From a virus, in the IMG/VR virus record IMGVR_UViG_3300046816_000332, positions 1 to 37,423 of that record: a DNA stretch of 37,423 bases, one strand, 5' to 3'. The notes under the pieces are model-generated. The model saw nothing but the letters and a program-made list of their open reading frames with translations. It did not search any database and was not told the DNA's origin. The translations under genes were made by a program, and so were the position numbers. Below, in pieces: positions 1 through 4,784 of this stretch. Each line of letters opens with the position of its first letter. Position 1 is the stretch's first letter.

Positions 1-64
1 CGTCCTCGCGCTCCATCTCGATCAGCCACGCCTCGTGCTCGGGCGTGCCGTATGCGAAGTCCAT
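1..64 (-). CDS. Hypothetical protein, N-terminal fragment (runs off left edge)
   Basis: Only the first 21 codons lie in the window. The protein begins MDFAYGTPEHEAWLIEMERE and is acidic. The start is supported by a GGAG ribosome binding site about nine bases upstream on the minus strand. The stop codon of the upstream gene ends one base before this ATG, so the two are translationally coupled leftward genes. I do not recognise the protein. It matters mainly because it shows that a leftward operon begins here, divergent from the long rightward gene cluster. Confidence 0.7.
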   Translation of the reverse strand, partial: MDFAYGTPEHEAWLIEMERED

Positions 65-65
65 G

Positions 66-227
66 TCAGTTCGCTCCGTGGTTGTGTCGGGGGGACTTGA
101 ACAGGTCGACGAGGCCGCAGCCGCCGCACAGGGCGCGCTCGGATCCGTCGGCGTTGAGGCCGCAGCCCCGGGCGCCCTGTCGGTGGTTGGTCCAGAGGTA
201 GACGCAGTAGCAGCGTCGTCGGGCCAT
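66..227 (-). CDS. Small zinc-ribbon-like protein, 53 aa
   Basis: The protein is 53 residues long. It has a CYC pair at residues 6-8, a single Cys at 22, and a CGGC knuckle at 34-37, which suggests a small metal-binding fold. Coding is supported by almost exclusively C or G third positions, by a perfect AGGAGG six bases before the ATG (minus strand, 233-238), and by a one-base gap to the next leftward gene. The function is unknown. Small zinc-ribbon proteins of this kind are common in phage early regions, where they may bind nucleic acid or host proteins. It is the first visible gene of the leftward transcription unit. Confidence 0.75.
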   Translation of the reverse strand: MARRRCYCVYLWTNHRQGARGCGLNADGSERALCGGCGLVDLFKSPRHNHGAN

Positions 228-252
228 GTGTGGCCTCCTGTCATCATCAGAC

Positions 253-271
253 CCGGGGAGGAGACCCCCGG
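253..271. repeat. Inverted repeat CCGGGG-7-CCCCGG
   Basis: A six-base-pair stem with a seven-base loop lies about 25 bases upstream of the start of the leftward 53-aa gene. In RNA read leftward it would form a hairpin in the 5' leader, just before the AGGAGG. It has no T-run, so a leader or operator role is more likely than termination. Confidence 0.4.
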
Positions 272-408
272 ATGTTCCGGCAGCGGGAGCGCGCGCGGGA
301 CGACTCTATGTGTCTGGCCGTCCGTTGTCGCTCACCGGCATGCCGGAATTCGACTGTTCGTGTCGTGGAGCCCAGCCGACAGTGCTGGTTCGTGCCTCGC
401 CCCGTACC

Positions 409-504
409 TCACCTCCGGATGGCGGAGCGTGGGCCGTTGGGTCCGTGCGTGACCACCGGATCGGTTTGCCGTCCGATGTCACCGTCTCGGTCTCGCGCCT
501 TCAT
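409..504 (-). CDS. Possible tiny leftward ORF, 31 aa
   Basis: An ATG at 504 (minus strand) opens a 31-residue frame, beginning MKARDRDGDIGRQ, preceded by GGGGAG about six bases upstream. Its TGA overlaps a further GTG-initiated mini-frame. Third-position GC is only about 74 percent, lower than in confirmed neighbours, and the protein is unrecognisable. It may be a leader peptide or chance. I list it because the spacing of the ribosome binding site is good and there is otherwise no gene here. Confidence 0.2.
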   Translation of the reverse strand: MKARDRDGDIGRQTDPVVTHGPNGPRSAIRR

Positions 505-511
505 GTTGGGC

Positions 512-534
512 TCCCCGGGGACATGTCACCCGGG
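512..534. repeat. Palindrome CCCCGGG-GACATGTC-a-CCCGGGG
   Basis: Seven-base arms CCCCGGG and CCCGGGG flank a self-complementary GACATGTC with one unpaired A. This near-perfect symmetric element in the divergent region is a candidate operator for a dimeric regulator. It also covers the ribosome binding site of the tiny ORF at 409-504. Confidence 0.45.
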
Positions 535-744
535 GATCACTGTTCCGCGATCCAAGATCCTGTCGGTATGGGCACGGTCGATGCCGTGTCTGGGAGGTCC
601 GGCTAGGCCTCTGTTGTCCGGGCTGGGAGGTGGGGGATGGCGGGTAGGCGGTGGCGACCTCGATCTGAGCGGCTGTAGGCCCTCAGCCTAACGGTTCCCC
701 ACGTCCTAGGAGGCCCTTTAGGTGCAGTCGAGTGGGGTCAAAGG

Positions 745-758
745 CCCCTTTTGGGCAC
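745..758 (-). promoter_or_regulatory. Divergent copy of the GTGCCCAAA element
   Basis: Read on the minus strand this is GTGCCCAAAAGGGG, immediately after a weak -10-like GATAGT. The arrangement (a -10-like hexamer followed directly by a CCCAAA element and then GACCCCAC) mirrors that at 1587-1618 on the plus strand. This suggests matched control sites for leftward and rightward transcription. Confidence 0.35.
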
Positions 759-1102
759 TATCTGTTGACAGGGCGCACCGTCTCGAGACCCCAGCTTTCC
801 GCACACCCTCCATCCAGCGGTCACCTGACCCCACCAGATCGCACCTCGACCAGAGCGTCACCAGAGCCCTGCTCGACGACAGCCCCCGGAGCACGGATCA
901 CGGGCGCATCAGGTGCCCAGACGACGGCCAGCAGGCACCCGGGAACCACGCTGGCAGGCCAGCCCGCCGGACACCGTCCCGGACACCAGATCGCCGGGAG
1001 CGGGGTCTCCTGACAGGTAGGAACGGACACCTCTTGGTCAGGGCGGGCACCGCGCCAGCGGCCCCCACACGCTCCGGCACCTCGCCGCCGTCGACCCCAG
1101 AT

Positions 1103-1119
1103 CAGACCGCTGCGGTCTG
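1103..1119. repeat. Inverted repeat CAGACCGC-t-GCGGTCTG
   Basis: Two perfect eight-base arms flank a single T. The right arm belongs to the element GCTGCGGTCTG, which recurs at 1183-1193, in part (GCTGCGGTC) at 1203-1211, and with one change at 1382-1392. A 17-bp dyad plus direct half-site copies is typical of binding sites for a regulator or replication initiator. Which one cannot be told from sequence. Confidence 0.5.
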
Positions 1120-1182
1120 GGCGCCGTCGTCCCCACGTGGCAAGTGGGGTGCAGTGCGGAACCGCAGAATGCAGGGCGCTGC

Positions 1183-1211
1183 GCTGCGGTCTGCTGCGCT
1201 TCGCTGCGGTC
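1183..1211. repeat. Two tandem copies of GCTGCGGTC element
   Basis: GCTGCGGTCTG at 1183-1193 and GCTGCGGTC at 1203-1211 are spaced 20 bases apart. They repeat the right arm of the dyad at 1103-1119. A 20-base period places them on nearly the same face of the helix, as expected for cooperative protein binding. Confidence 0.4.
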
Positions 1212-1214
1212 GTA

Positions 1215-1228
1215 CCCCAAGGTGCCCA
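1215..1228 (+). repeat. 14-bp direct repeat, copy 1 (CCCCAAGGTGCCCA)
   Basis: This is one of four copies of SCCCAARSTRCCCA; the others are at 1295-1308, 1593-1606 and 2510-2523. It is followed by an inverted repeat TGACCCC (1231-1237) / GGGGTCA (1247-1253). Confidence 0.5.
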
Positions 1229-1292
1229 GATGACCCCTCCGCGGTGGGGGTCAAACGTCCCCTGTGGGCCCCGTGGAGCCACGCTGTGACCC

Positions 1293-1308
1293 GTGCCCAA
1301 AGTGCCCA
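1293..1308 (+). repeat. 14-bp direct repeat, copy 2 (GTGCCCAAAGTGCCCA)
   Basis: This copy shows the internal structure of the element most clearly: two TGCCCA half-sites in direct orientation, nine bases apart. Direct half-sites suggest a non-palindromic binding mode. Confidence 0.5.
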
Positions 1309-1583
1309 CACGTGTACGGCGGGGCCTTTGTCCCCGGCCCGTGGCGGGGGTCCTACGGGGCTTCTGGGGCCTATGGGGTCCGGTGCGGTCTGATGAGGTG
1401 CCCGAAGACCCCACAAGACCCCTCTGGGCCACACCGCCGAGCACCAGAGCCCACCATGAGGCCACCCCTCGACGGTGATGGTGTGGTGGAGGGCAGTCCG
1501 GTGGGGTGGGGGCCCACGTCGCCGACTTCCCGAACGCGCCCGGGCACCGTCGAGCGGCACTCTGGAATTGCATCAGCACGATC

Positions 1584-1592
1584 TGCTATGGT
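1584..1592 (+). promoter_or_regulatory. Candidate rightward promoter, extended -10 TGCTATGGT
   Basis: The hexamer TATGGT carries the TGN extension typical of extended -10 promoters. Transcription would start near 1599, about 60 bases before the first rightward gene. No good -35 is seen at standard spacing; TTGCAT at 1568-1573 is too close. The CCCCAAAGTACCCA repeat begins at the next base, so a bound protein would block the start site. Confidence 0.45.
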
Positions 1593-1606
1593 CCCCAAAG
1601 TACCCA
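1593..1606 (+). repeat. 14-bp direct repeat, copy 3 (CCCCAAAGTACCCA)
   Basis: It is placed directly downstream of the -10 hexamer at 1587-1592, over the expected transcription start, as an operator would be. Confidence 0.5.
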
Positions 1607-1661
1607 AAGACCCCACAGGGGGCCTCCCATCATTCACACGAACAGCAGCCAAGGAGCAGGA

Positions 1662-1907
1662 ATGGTCACAGCAGCAGAGGTGAGGCTGGGGACGCACCTG
1701 ATCCTGATCCTCAAGGGATCCACATCGACGGTGGCGTGGGATACGGGGTTTGAGGCGGGGCTGCTGATCGCGCAGGCAGCTCCGGAGTTGGTCGCCAAGA
1801 TCCTCGCCGAGCTCGAGAAGCTGAAACCCCACCCGTTGCCGGAGGATGAGGAGAAGCGGGGGATCGAGGCGATGGTGCAGACGTGGCGGGAGGTGATCGG
1901 TGGCTGA
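1662..1907 (+). CDS. Small helical protein, paralogue family member 1, 81 aa
   Basis: The start is the ATG at 1662, with AAGGAG five bases upstream. A longer in-frame start upstream runs through non-coding repeats and is rejected. The protein has a predicted helical core, WDTGFEAGLLIAQAAPEL, followed by an acidic/basic helix. The G-x-x-x-G-like spacing followed by a leucine-rich helix recurs in the proteins at 1900-2178 and 2941-3216, suggesting duplicated small genes. The gene overlaps the next one by eight bases (GTGGCTGA). The function is unknown. It is first in the rightward operon, so it is probably expressed early. Confidence 0.75.
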   Translation: MVTAAEVRLGTHLILILKGSTSTVAWDTGFEAGLLIAQAAPELVAKILAELEKLKPHPLPEDEEKRGIEAMVQTWREVIGG

Positions 1908-2178
1908 CGAGGCGTTCGAGATGATCAGGGCACACGCGCTCGCGGTGGCCCACAACCTTCAGGATCGGACGTGGGCGCTCCTCGTCGCCAAGGGCGAGAT
2001 CATGGAGATGGAGGAGATCATCTCGGCAGCGTTCGTGACCGGGTTGTTCTGGGGAGCCACGGTCACGAAGGGCGGGGATGGGGAGAAGCTCCTCGACGAG
2101 CTCGTCAAGCTGACGCCCGACATCGAGCAGGATGTGCCGGCGGTCCTTGCACTGTGGCAGGCGGCGCTGCGTGGCTGA
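1900..2178 (+). CDS. Small helical protein, paralogue family member 2, 92 aa
   Basis: The GTG start lies inside the overlap GTGGCTGA with the previous gene. The same eight-base overlap sequence recurs at its own 3' end with the next gene. The protein is alpha-helical and acidic. The segment AAFVTGLFWGATVTKGGDGE followed by a KLLDELVKL helix matches the layout of the proteins at 1662-1907 and 2941-3216. I cannot name a family. Short, coupled and duplicated genes at the start of a phage operon are often host-takeover or anti-defence proteins, but nothing here shows that directly. Confidence 0.75.
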   Translation: MADEAFEMIRAHALAVAHNLQDRTWALLVAKGEIMEMEEIISAAFVTGLFWGATVTKGGDGEKLLDELVKLTPDIEQDVPAVLALWQAALRG

Positions 2179-2380
2179 GATCTACCTCATCGTCACGGGT
2201 GACGAGATCTACGAGGAGCTGCGGATGCCGCTCGTGCCTGCCAAGGGCGACATCCTCGAGCTGCACTCCCTCACCGGCGGCCGGAGCCCAGAGCACCGGG
2301 TGATCGTCTCTGCGATCGAGTGGGTCATGGACCAGCAGAGCCGGATCATGTACCCGCGCCTGAAGGTGGTGCGCCGATGA
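2171..2380 (+). CDS. Small hypothetical protein, 69 aa
   Basis: The GTG start at 2171 overlaps the upstream stop by eight bases (GTGGCTGA), copying the junction before it. An earlier ATG in frame (2132) lies deep in the previous gene and is not used here. The protein begins MAEIYLIVTGDEIYEELRM. It alternates beta-like and charged segments, ending in a basic KVVRR tail, and may be a small beta-barrel or SH3-like fold. No family is recognised. Its stop overlaps the following mini-gene as ATGA. Confidence 0.65.
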   Translation: MAEIYLIVTGDEIYEELRMPLVPAKGDILELHSLTGGRSPEHRVIVSAIEWVMDQQSRIMYPRLKVVRR

Positions 2381-2442
2381 CGCACGACATCATCGACGTC
2401 GACGCCGAGCTGGTGATCGTCCTGCGGGTCCCGCGCCACTAG
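2377..2442 (+). CDS. Mini-protein, 21 aa
   Basis: The ATG overlaps the upstream TGA (ATGA), and the frame closes at a TAG after 21 residues, MTHDIIDVDAELVIVLRVPR plus His. Almost all third positions are C or G and the coupling is typical of this phage, so it is probably translated. It is acidic in the first half and hydrophobic in the middle. The function is unknown. It is the last gene of the first small operon; a promoter follows about 90 bases later. Confidence 0.45.
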   Translation: MTHDIIDVDAELVIVLRVPRH

Positions 2443-2509
2443 AATTTCCGCTGGGCCCTGCGACGTCATGTCCTTCCTGATCTGGGGTGATGGAGGTGGG
2501 TTACCCGGG

Positions 2510-2523
2510 GCCCAAACTACCCA
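2510..2523 (+). repeat. 14-bp direct repeat, copy 4 (GCCCAAACTACCCA)
   Basis: This fourth copy of SCCCAARSTRCCCA lies over the -35 region of the promoter at 2531-2539. Copies 3 and 4 are thus each promoter-associated. Confidence 0.5.
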
Positions 2524-2530
2524 TCCGGGG

Positions 2531-2539
2531 TGCTACGAT
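2531..2539 (+). promoter_or_regulatory. Candidate promoter, extended -10 TGCTACGAT
   Basis: The hexamer TACGAT with TGC extension is identical to the site at 12661-12669 and differs by one base from that at 20797-20805. All three are in gaps or at gene ends and are followed by structured leaders. No clear -35 is seen, which is acceptable for extended -10 promoters. The expected start is near 2546. Confidence 0.6.
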
Positions 2540-2545
2540 CGGCCT

Positions 2546-2654
2546 GATCGCCGTCAGGGGCGTAGCTGAGCTTCTGGCGTGCAAGGCGATCTCTGGGCGA
2601 AGGGACGGGTTCCAAGACGACGCCCGTCCTGACGCTCACCCCACGGAGGCGCAC
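2546..2654 (+). promoter_or_regulatory. Structured 5' leader before the 99-aa gene
   Basis: About 109 bases separate the promoter from the next ATG. An outer pairing CGTCAGG (2552-2558) with CCTGACG (2628-2634) and an inner hairpin GGACGGG (2603-2609) with CCCGTCC (2623-2629) compete for two bases, so two alternative folds are possible. A GGAGG lies before the ATG. The leader may control translation or protect the RNA. I see no known riboswitch. Confidence 0.35.
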
Positions 2655-2954
2655 ATGACCGTCGGCGGAACCAACTCTTCCCGGAACCACGTGCTGGGGC
2701 TGCGGAACCTGCTCGGGAGCGCACAGGCCGACATCGCGCAGGGCGACCGGGCGGACGCCTTGGCCCGTGACGAGGAGCGCGGTACGGAGCGGCCGATCGA
2801 CGCCATGATCGCCCAGTCGGCCTACCTGTCCTCGATCGCGAAGTCGCTGCTGATCATCGCCGGCCACGTCGTCGATGAGGTCAGCACCGACGCCGGGATG
2901 TCGAAGCTGCCGTCGGTGCTGGCGGTCAAGGAGGACCGAGATGGCCCGGACTGA
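2655..2954 (+). CDS. Hypothetical protein, 99 aa
   Basis: The start is the ATG at 2655 with CGGAGG at 2644-2649, chosen over an in-frame ATG at 2487 that would include the promoter and leader. The protein has an N-terminal amphipathic region (NHVLGLRNLLGSAQADIAQG), a charged middle, and a helix around residues 57-78 that holds a short hydrophobic stretch (AKSLLIIAGHVV). It is probably all-helical and cytoplasmic, and the family is unknown. It overlaps the next gene by 14 bases. It is first in the second rightward transcription unit. Confidence 0.7.
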   Translation: MTVGGTNSSRNHVLGLRNLLGSAQADIAQGDRADALARDEERGTERPIDAMIAQSAYLSSIAKSLLIIAGHVVDEVSTDAGMSKLPSVLAVKEDRDGPD

Positions 2955-3216
2955 GCTCGAGGAGACCTTCATCGCGCAGGCGATGCACGTCCTCGACGCT
3001 GGCGTGATCTACGCGACCATGGTCGGGCTCAGCCCGGCGCTGAAGTCGTCCTACGTGTCGGGCGTCTGGCTCGGGCTCTCGATCGGCATCACCGACGCCG
3101 AAGCTGCCCGCAAGCTGCGCGACCTGCTCGTCGAGATGGTCGAGGTGGCGATCGGGGACGAGGAAGCCGCGCAGGAGGGCGTCGAACAGCTCGTCAGCGC
3201 CGCTCTCCGGCCGTGA
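2941..3216 (+). CDS. Small helical protein, paralogue family member 3, 91 aa
   Basis: The ATG at 2941 is preceded by AAGGAGG, embedded in the end of the upstream gene. The core SSYVSGVWLGLSIGITDAEA followed by a KLRDLLVEMVEV helix has the same arrangement as the proteins at 1662-1907 and 1900-2178: an aromatic residue, SG or TG, a small-residue helix, then a leucine-rich helix. The stop overlaps a GTG start (GTGA). The function is unknown. Three copies within 1.6 kb suggest duplication and possible hetero-oligomers. Confidence 0.75.
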   Translation: MARTELEETFIAQAMHVLDAGVIYATMVGLSPALKSSYVSGVWLGLSIGITDAEAARKLRDLLVEMVEVAIGDEEAAQEGVEQLVSAALRP

Positions 3217-3392
3217 CGCCCCATCCGAGGCCCGAATGGCCCCCAGAGCGCGCCAAACGGCTCATTTCGGTCATCGACGAGCTCGATCGGGTCATTTCGG
3301 GCTCTCGGCGCGTCCTGTACCGCGGAAACGGCCTGCTGATGACCGGCGAAGCCCGAATTCGGCCAGATTTCGTCTACTTTGGCCGGAATTAG
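3213..3392 (+). CDS. Small basic hypothetical protein, 59 aa
   Basis: The GTG start overlaps the upstream TGA (GTGA). The 59-residue product begins MTPHPRPEWPPERAKRLISV and ends in YFGRN. The coupled start and the sensible amphipathic helix ERAKRLISVIDELDRVIS support it over the longer frame that starts at 3236 in another register. Base composition is more AT-rich than neighbours, with ATTTCGG repeated, so it may be a more recent arrival. It is followed by an imperfect inverted repeat at 3356-3390 covering its 3' end. Confidence 0.65.
   Translation: MTPHPRPEWPPERAKRLISVIDELDRVISGSRRVLYRGNGLLMTGEARIRPDFVYFGRN
3356..3390. repeat. Imperfect inverted repeat over the end of the 59-aa gene
   Basis: AATTCGGCCA (3356-3365) pairs with TGGCCGGAATT (3380-3390) with one bulged G, around a 14-base loop. 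It could slow or end transcription at the 3' end of the gene, or be a binding site. There is no T-tract, so termination is uncertain. Confidence 0.3.
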
Positions 3393-3406
3393 CCGAAAAC
3401 GACGAA

Positions 3407-3622
3407 TTGAGCGATCTGGTCGAATTCAGGCGCCTGCGTCGGCGGATCGGTGCGCTCATGGAGCTGCTCTCCGACTGCGAGCCCTACCTGCGGACCGCGG
3501 CACCCCGCTCCGACACTCGCCGGACCCCAAACGAGATCCACGACGACATTCTCGACGTGATCGGGGTCCCGCCGGCGCCCTATGATCCCGACGGATCCGC
3601 GCAGGTCGGCCGGGACACATGA
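3407..3622 (+). CDS. Small hypothetical protein, about 71 aa, start uncertain
   Basis: The frame is open from 3236, but its first part lies within the 59-aa gene. The best supported start is the TTG at 3407, 14 bases after that gene's stop; an ATG at 3458 would give 54 residues. The product has a leucine/arginine helix (DLVEFRRLRRRIGALMELLS) and an acidic helix NEIHDDILDVIGV. No family is recognised. No strong ribosome binding site is seen for either start, which lowers confidence in the exact 5' end. Confidence 0.5.
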   Translation: MSDLVEFRRLRRRIGALMELLSDCEPYLRTAAPRSDTRRTPNEIHDDILDVIGVPPAPYDPDGSAQVGRDT

Positions 3623-3853
3623 GCACCTCGGAGCAAGGCCGTCGGTCGTCGACACCGGCGCTCCCCGCACGCAACAGGGCCCAACGCATACGGGACGGCG
3701 GCAAGCTACCGCGACAGTTCGGCGCAGCTCTTCCAGATACCACGCGGATCCACCTTGCAGGAGGGGCCCATAGGCCCCATACTCCCACTTCGGGGTCCGA
3801 TCGGCATCCCGGTGTCGGCCGAACCCCGAGTAGCCCCACCCCACGGAGGTCAC
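3619..3853 (+). other. Weak ORF start or leader region before 3854 gene
   Basis: An ATG at 3619 overlaps the upstream stop (ATGA) and opens a frame to 3912. However, third-position GC is only about 68 percent and the end would run 59 bases into the well-supported gene at 3854. I treat it as doubtful. The stretch holds a candidate promoter (3755-3783), a GGGGCC palindrome and a hairpin, and reads better as a control region. Confidence 0.3.
3755..3783 (+). promoter_or_regulatory. Candidate promoter TTGCAG-17-CATACT with palindromic spacer
   Basis: TTGCAG (3755-3760) and CATACT (3778-3783) are 17 bases apart. The spacer contains a perfect GGGGCC-cata-GGCCCC palindrome at 3763-3778, which would serve well as a repressor site. 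The -10 CATACT also occurs at 12787-12792. Downstream, ACTTCGGGGT and ACCCCGAGT can form a leader hairpin before the AUG at 3854. Confidence 0.4.
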
Positions 3854-4090
3854 ATGGACCAGATCACTGCTGCTGCCGAGTGGATCAACGACGCCCTCGA
3901 CGAATTGCGTGAGGCGCGCGACAAGAGCGGGCCCGGACCCAACGGCCGCGAGATCGCGATCGCCATCACCCACATCGAGGACGGCCAGTTCCGCATCCAG
4001 AAGCTGCTCTCCAAGGGCTCCGGCCTCGTCTTCCCGGGTCAGCTCGCCGACGAAGAGCATGCCGGCGAGACCGAGAAGCCCGAGGCATGA
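3854..4090 (+). CDS. Small helical protein, possible Acb2-like (anti-CBASS) protein, 78 aa
   Basis: The start is the ATG at 3854 with CGGAGG upstream; an earlier in-frame ATG at 3755 lies in the promoter. Residues 10-23 form one charged helix. Residues 32-52 read REIAIAITHIEDGQFRIQKLL, preceded by Gly31. This resembles the (S/G)RE-x-(S/A)-x-A-x-T-x-x-E-E pattern that I remember for Acb2, a small helical phage protein that sequesters cyclic nucleotides. The usual second acidic stretch and Trp-Ala are replaced (D-G-Q-F-R), so this is a similarity, not an identification. It could equally be an unrelated small helical protein. Its stop overlaps the next start as ATGA. Confidence 0.65.
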   Translation: MDQITAAAEWINDALDELREARDKSGPGPNGREIAIAITHIEDGQFRIQKLLSKGSGLVFPGQLADEEHAGETEKPEA

Positions 4091-4305
4091 GCCGGACCGT
4101 CCGTGAGCTGATCCGCGTCCTCGAGCGGGCAGCCAGCCACGCACCCAACGGCGACCTCGCCACCGTCGTGATCGACGCACGCACCGACTTCCGCGACGAC
4201 CCCTTCTACCTCGGGATCCCGGGCGAAGGCGAGACGGCGGTCGGGGCGCATCTCGACGTCGACACGATGCAGATCGTCATCGAAACCGAGGAGATCACCG
4301 CCTGA
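4087..4305 (+). CDS. Small acidic hypothetical protein, 72 aa
   Basis: The ATG overlaps the previous TGA. The product pairs a basic N-terminal helix (VRELIRVLERAASHAP) with a beta-rich acidic C-terminus (GAHLDVDTMQIVIETEEI). The segment GDLATVVIDARTDFRDDPFY suggests a mixed alpha/beta fold. Short proteins with this layout, a helix followed by NGDLxVVxD and a beta hairpin, are common beside phage single-stranded DNA-binding genes. I cannot name a family. The last base is shared with the ATG of the single-stranded DNA-binding gene, so they are co-translated. Confidence 0.7.
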   Translation: MSRTVRELIRVLERAASHAPNGDLATVVIDARTDFRDDPFYLGIPGEGETAVGAHLDVDTMQIVIETEEITA

Positions 4306-4784
4306 TGGCCTATCTCAACCGCCAGCAGATCATCGGCAATCTCGGGCGCGATCCCGAGATGCGCTACACGCCCTCGGGTCAGGCGGTCACGCAGGCCACG
4401 GTGGCCGCGACCCGCCGCTACCAGCAGAACGGCGAGTGGACCGAGCAGACGGAGTGGTTCCGGCTCGTCATCTGGGGCGAGTCGGGCGAGCGGTTCGCCG
4501 AGAAGATGCACAAGGGCGACAAGGTCTACATCGAGGGCCGCACCGAGACCCGCAACTGGGAGGGTCAGGACGGCCAGAAGCGCCACACGACCGAGATCAA
4601 CGTGCAGGTCTGGCAGGACCTGATGACCCGCACCCGCGATGACGACGACGAGGAGGAGGAGGAGCGGCCCAAGCGCCAGTCCGGCAGCCGCCAGCAGCGC
4701 GGCGCCCCGCCGAGCCGTCGCAAGCAGGAGCCGACCGAGCCCGCGGACGACCTGTCCGACCTCGACGAGCTCCCCTTCAACTGA
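4305..4784 (+). CDS. ssb: Single-stranded DNA-binding protein
   Basis: The protein is 159 aa. The N-terminal OB fold (about residues 1-110) shows the family signatures NRQQIIGNLGRDPEMRYTPS, the central TEWFRLVIWGESGERFAEKM and the GDKVYIEGRTETRNW strand. A disordered Asp/Glu-, Arg- and Gln-rich linker follows. The acidic tip DLSDLDELPFN matches the usual D-D-x-I/L-P-F tail that recruits replication and repair partners. The length is normal for bacterial-type SSB. It binds single-stranded DNA in the cytoplasm during phage replication. It is co-translated with its neighbours (TGATG overlaps on both sides). Confidence 0.96.
   Translation: MAYLNRQQIIGNLGRDPEMRYTPSGQAVTQATVAATRRYQQNGEWTEQTEWFRLVIWGESGERFAEKMHKGDKVYIEGRTETRNWEGQDGQKRHTTEINVQVWQDLMTRTRDDDDEEEEERPKRQSGSRQQRGAPPSRRKQEPTEPADDLSDLDELPFN

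Larger units (their letters stand above)
228..1661. other. 1.4-kb divergent intergenic region, repeat-rich, no convincing gene
   Basis: The leftward genes end their upstream extent at 227 and the first rightward gene starts at 1662. Open frames exist here on both strands (for example 722-1393 plus, 821-1579 minus), but their proteins are Arg/Pro/Ser/Thr-rich, lack the GC-rich third-position pattern of real neighbours and have no ribosome binding site. What is present is repeats: several copies of a CCCAA-n-GTGCCCA element, GCTGCGGTC copies, and paired GGGGTCAAA-type segments at 732-758 and 1243-1270. Inverted repeats lie at 253-271, 512-534, 1103-1119 and 1231-1253. The layout fits a divergent promoter/operator region, possibly with a replication origin. 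That role is inferred. Confidence 0.6.

Noticed and set aside
764-769. Perfect TTGACA (-35 consensus)
   Set aside because: No -10-like hexamer at 15-19 bases downstream; probably chance.
722-1393. Long plus-strand open frame (223 codons)
   Set aside because: No ribosome binding site, Arg/Pro/Ser/Thr-rich product, no third-position GC bias, and it covers clustered repeats on both strands.
821-1579. Long minus-strand open frame (252 codons)
   Set aside because: Same region and reasons; long frames on both strands are expected in GC-rich non-coding DNA.
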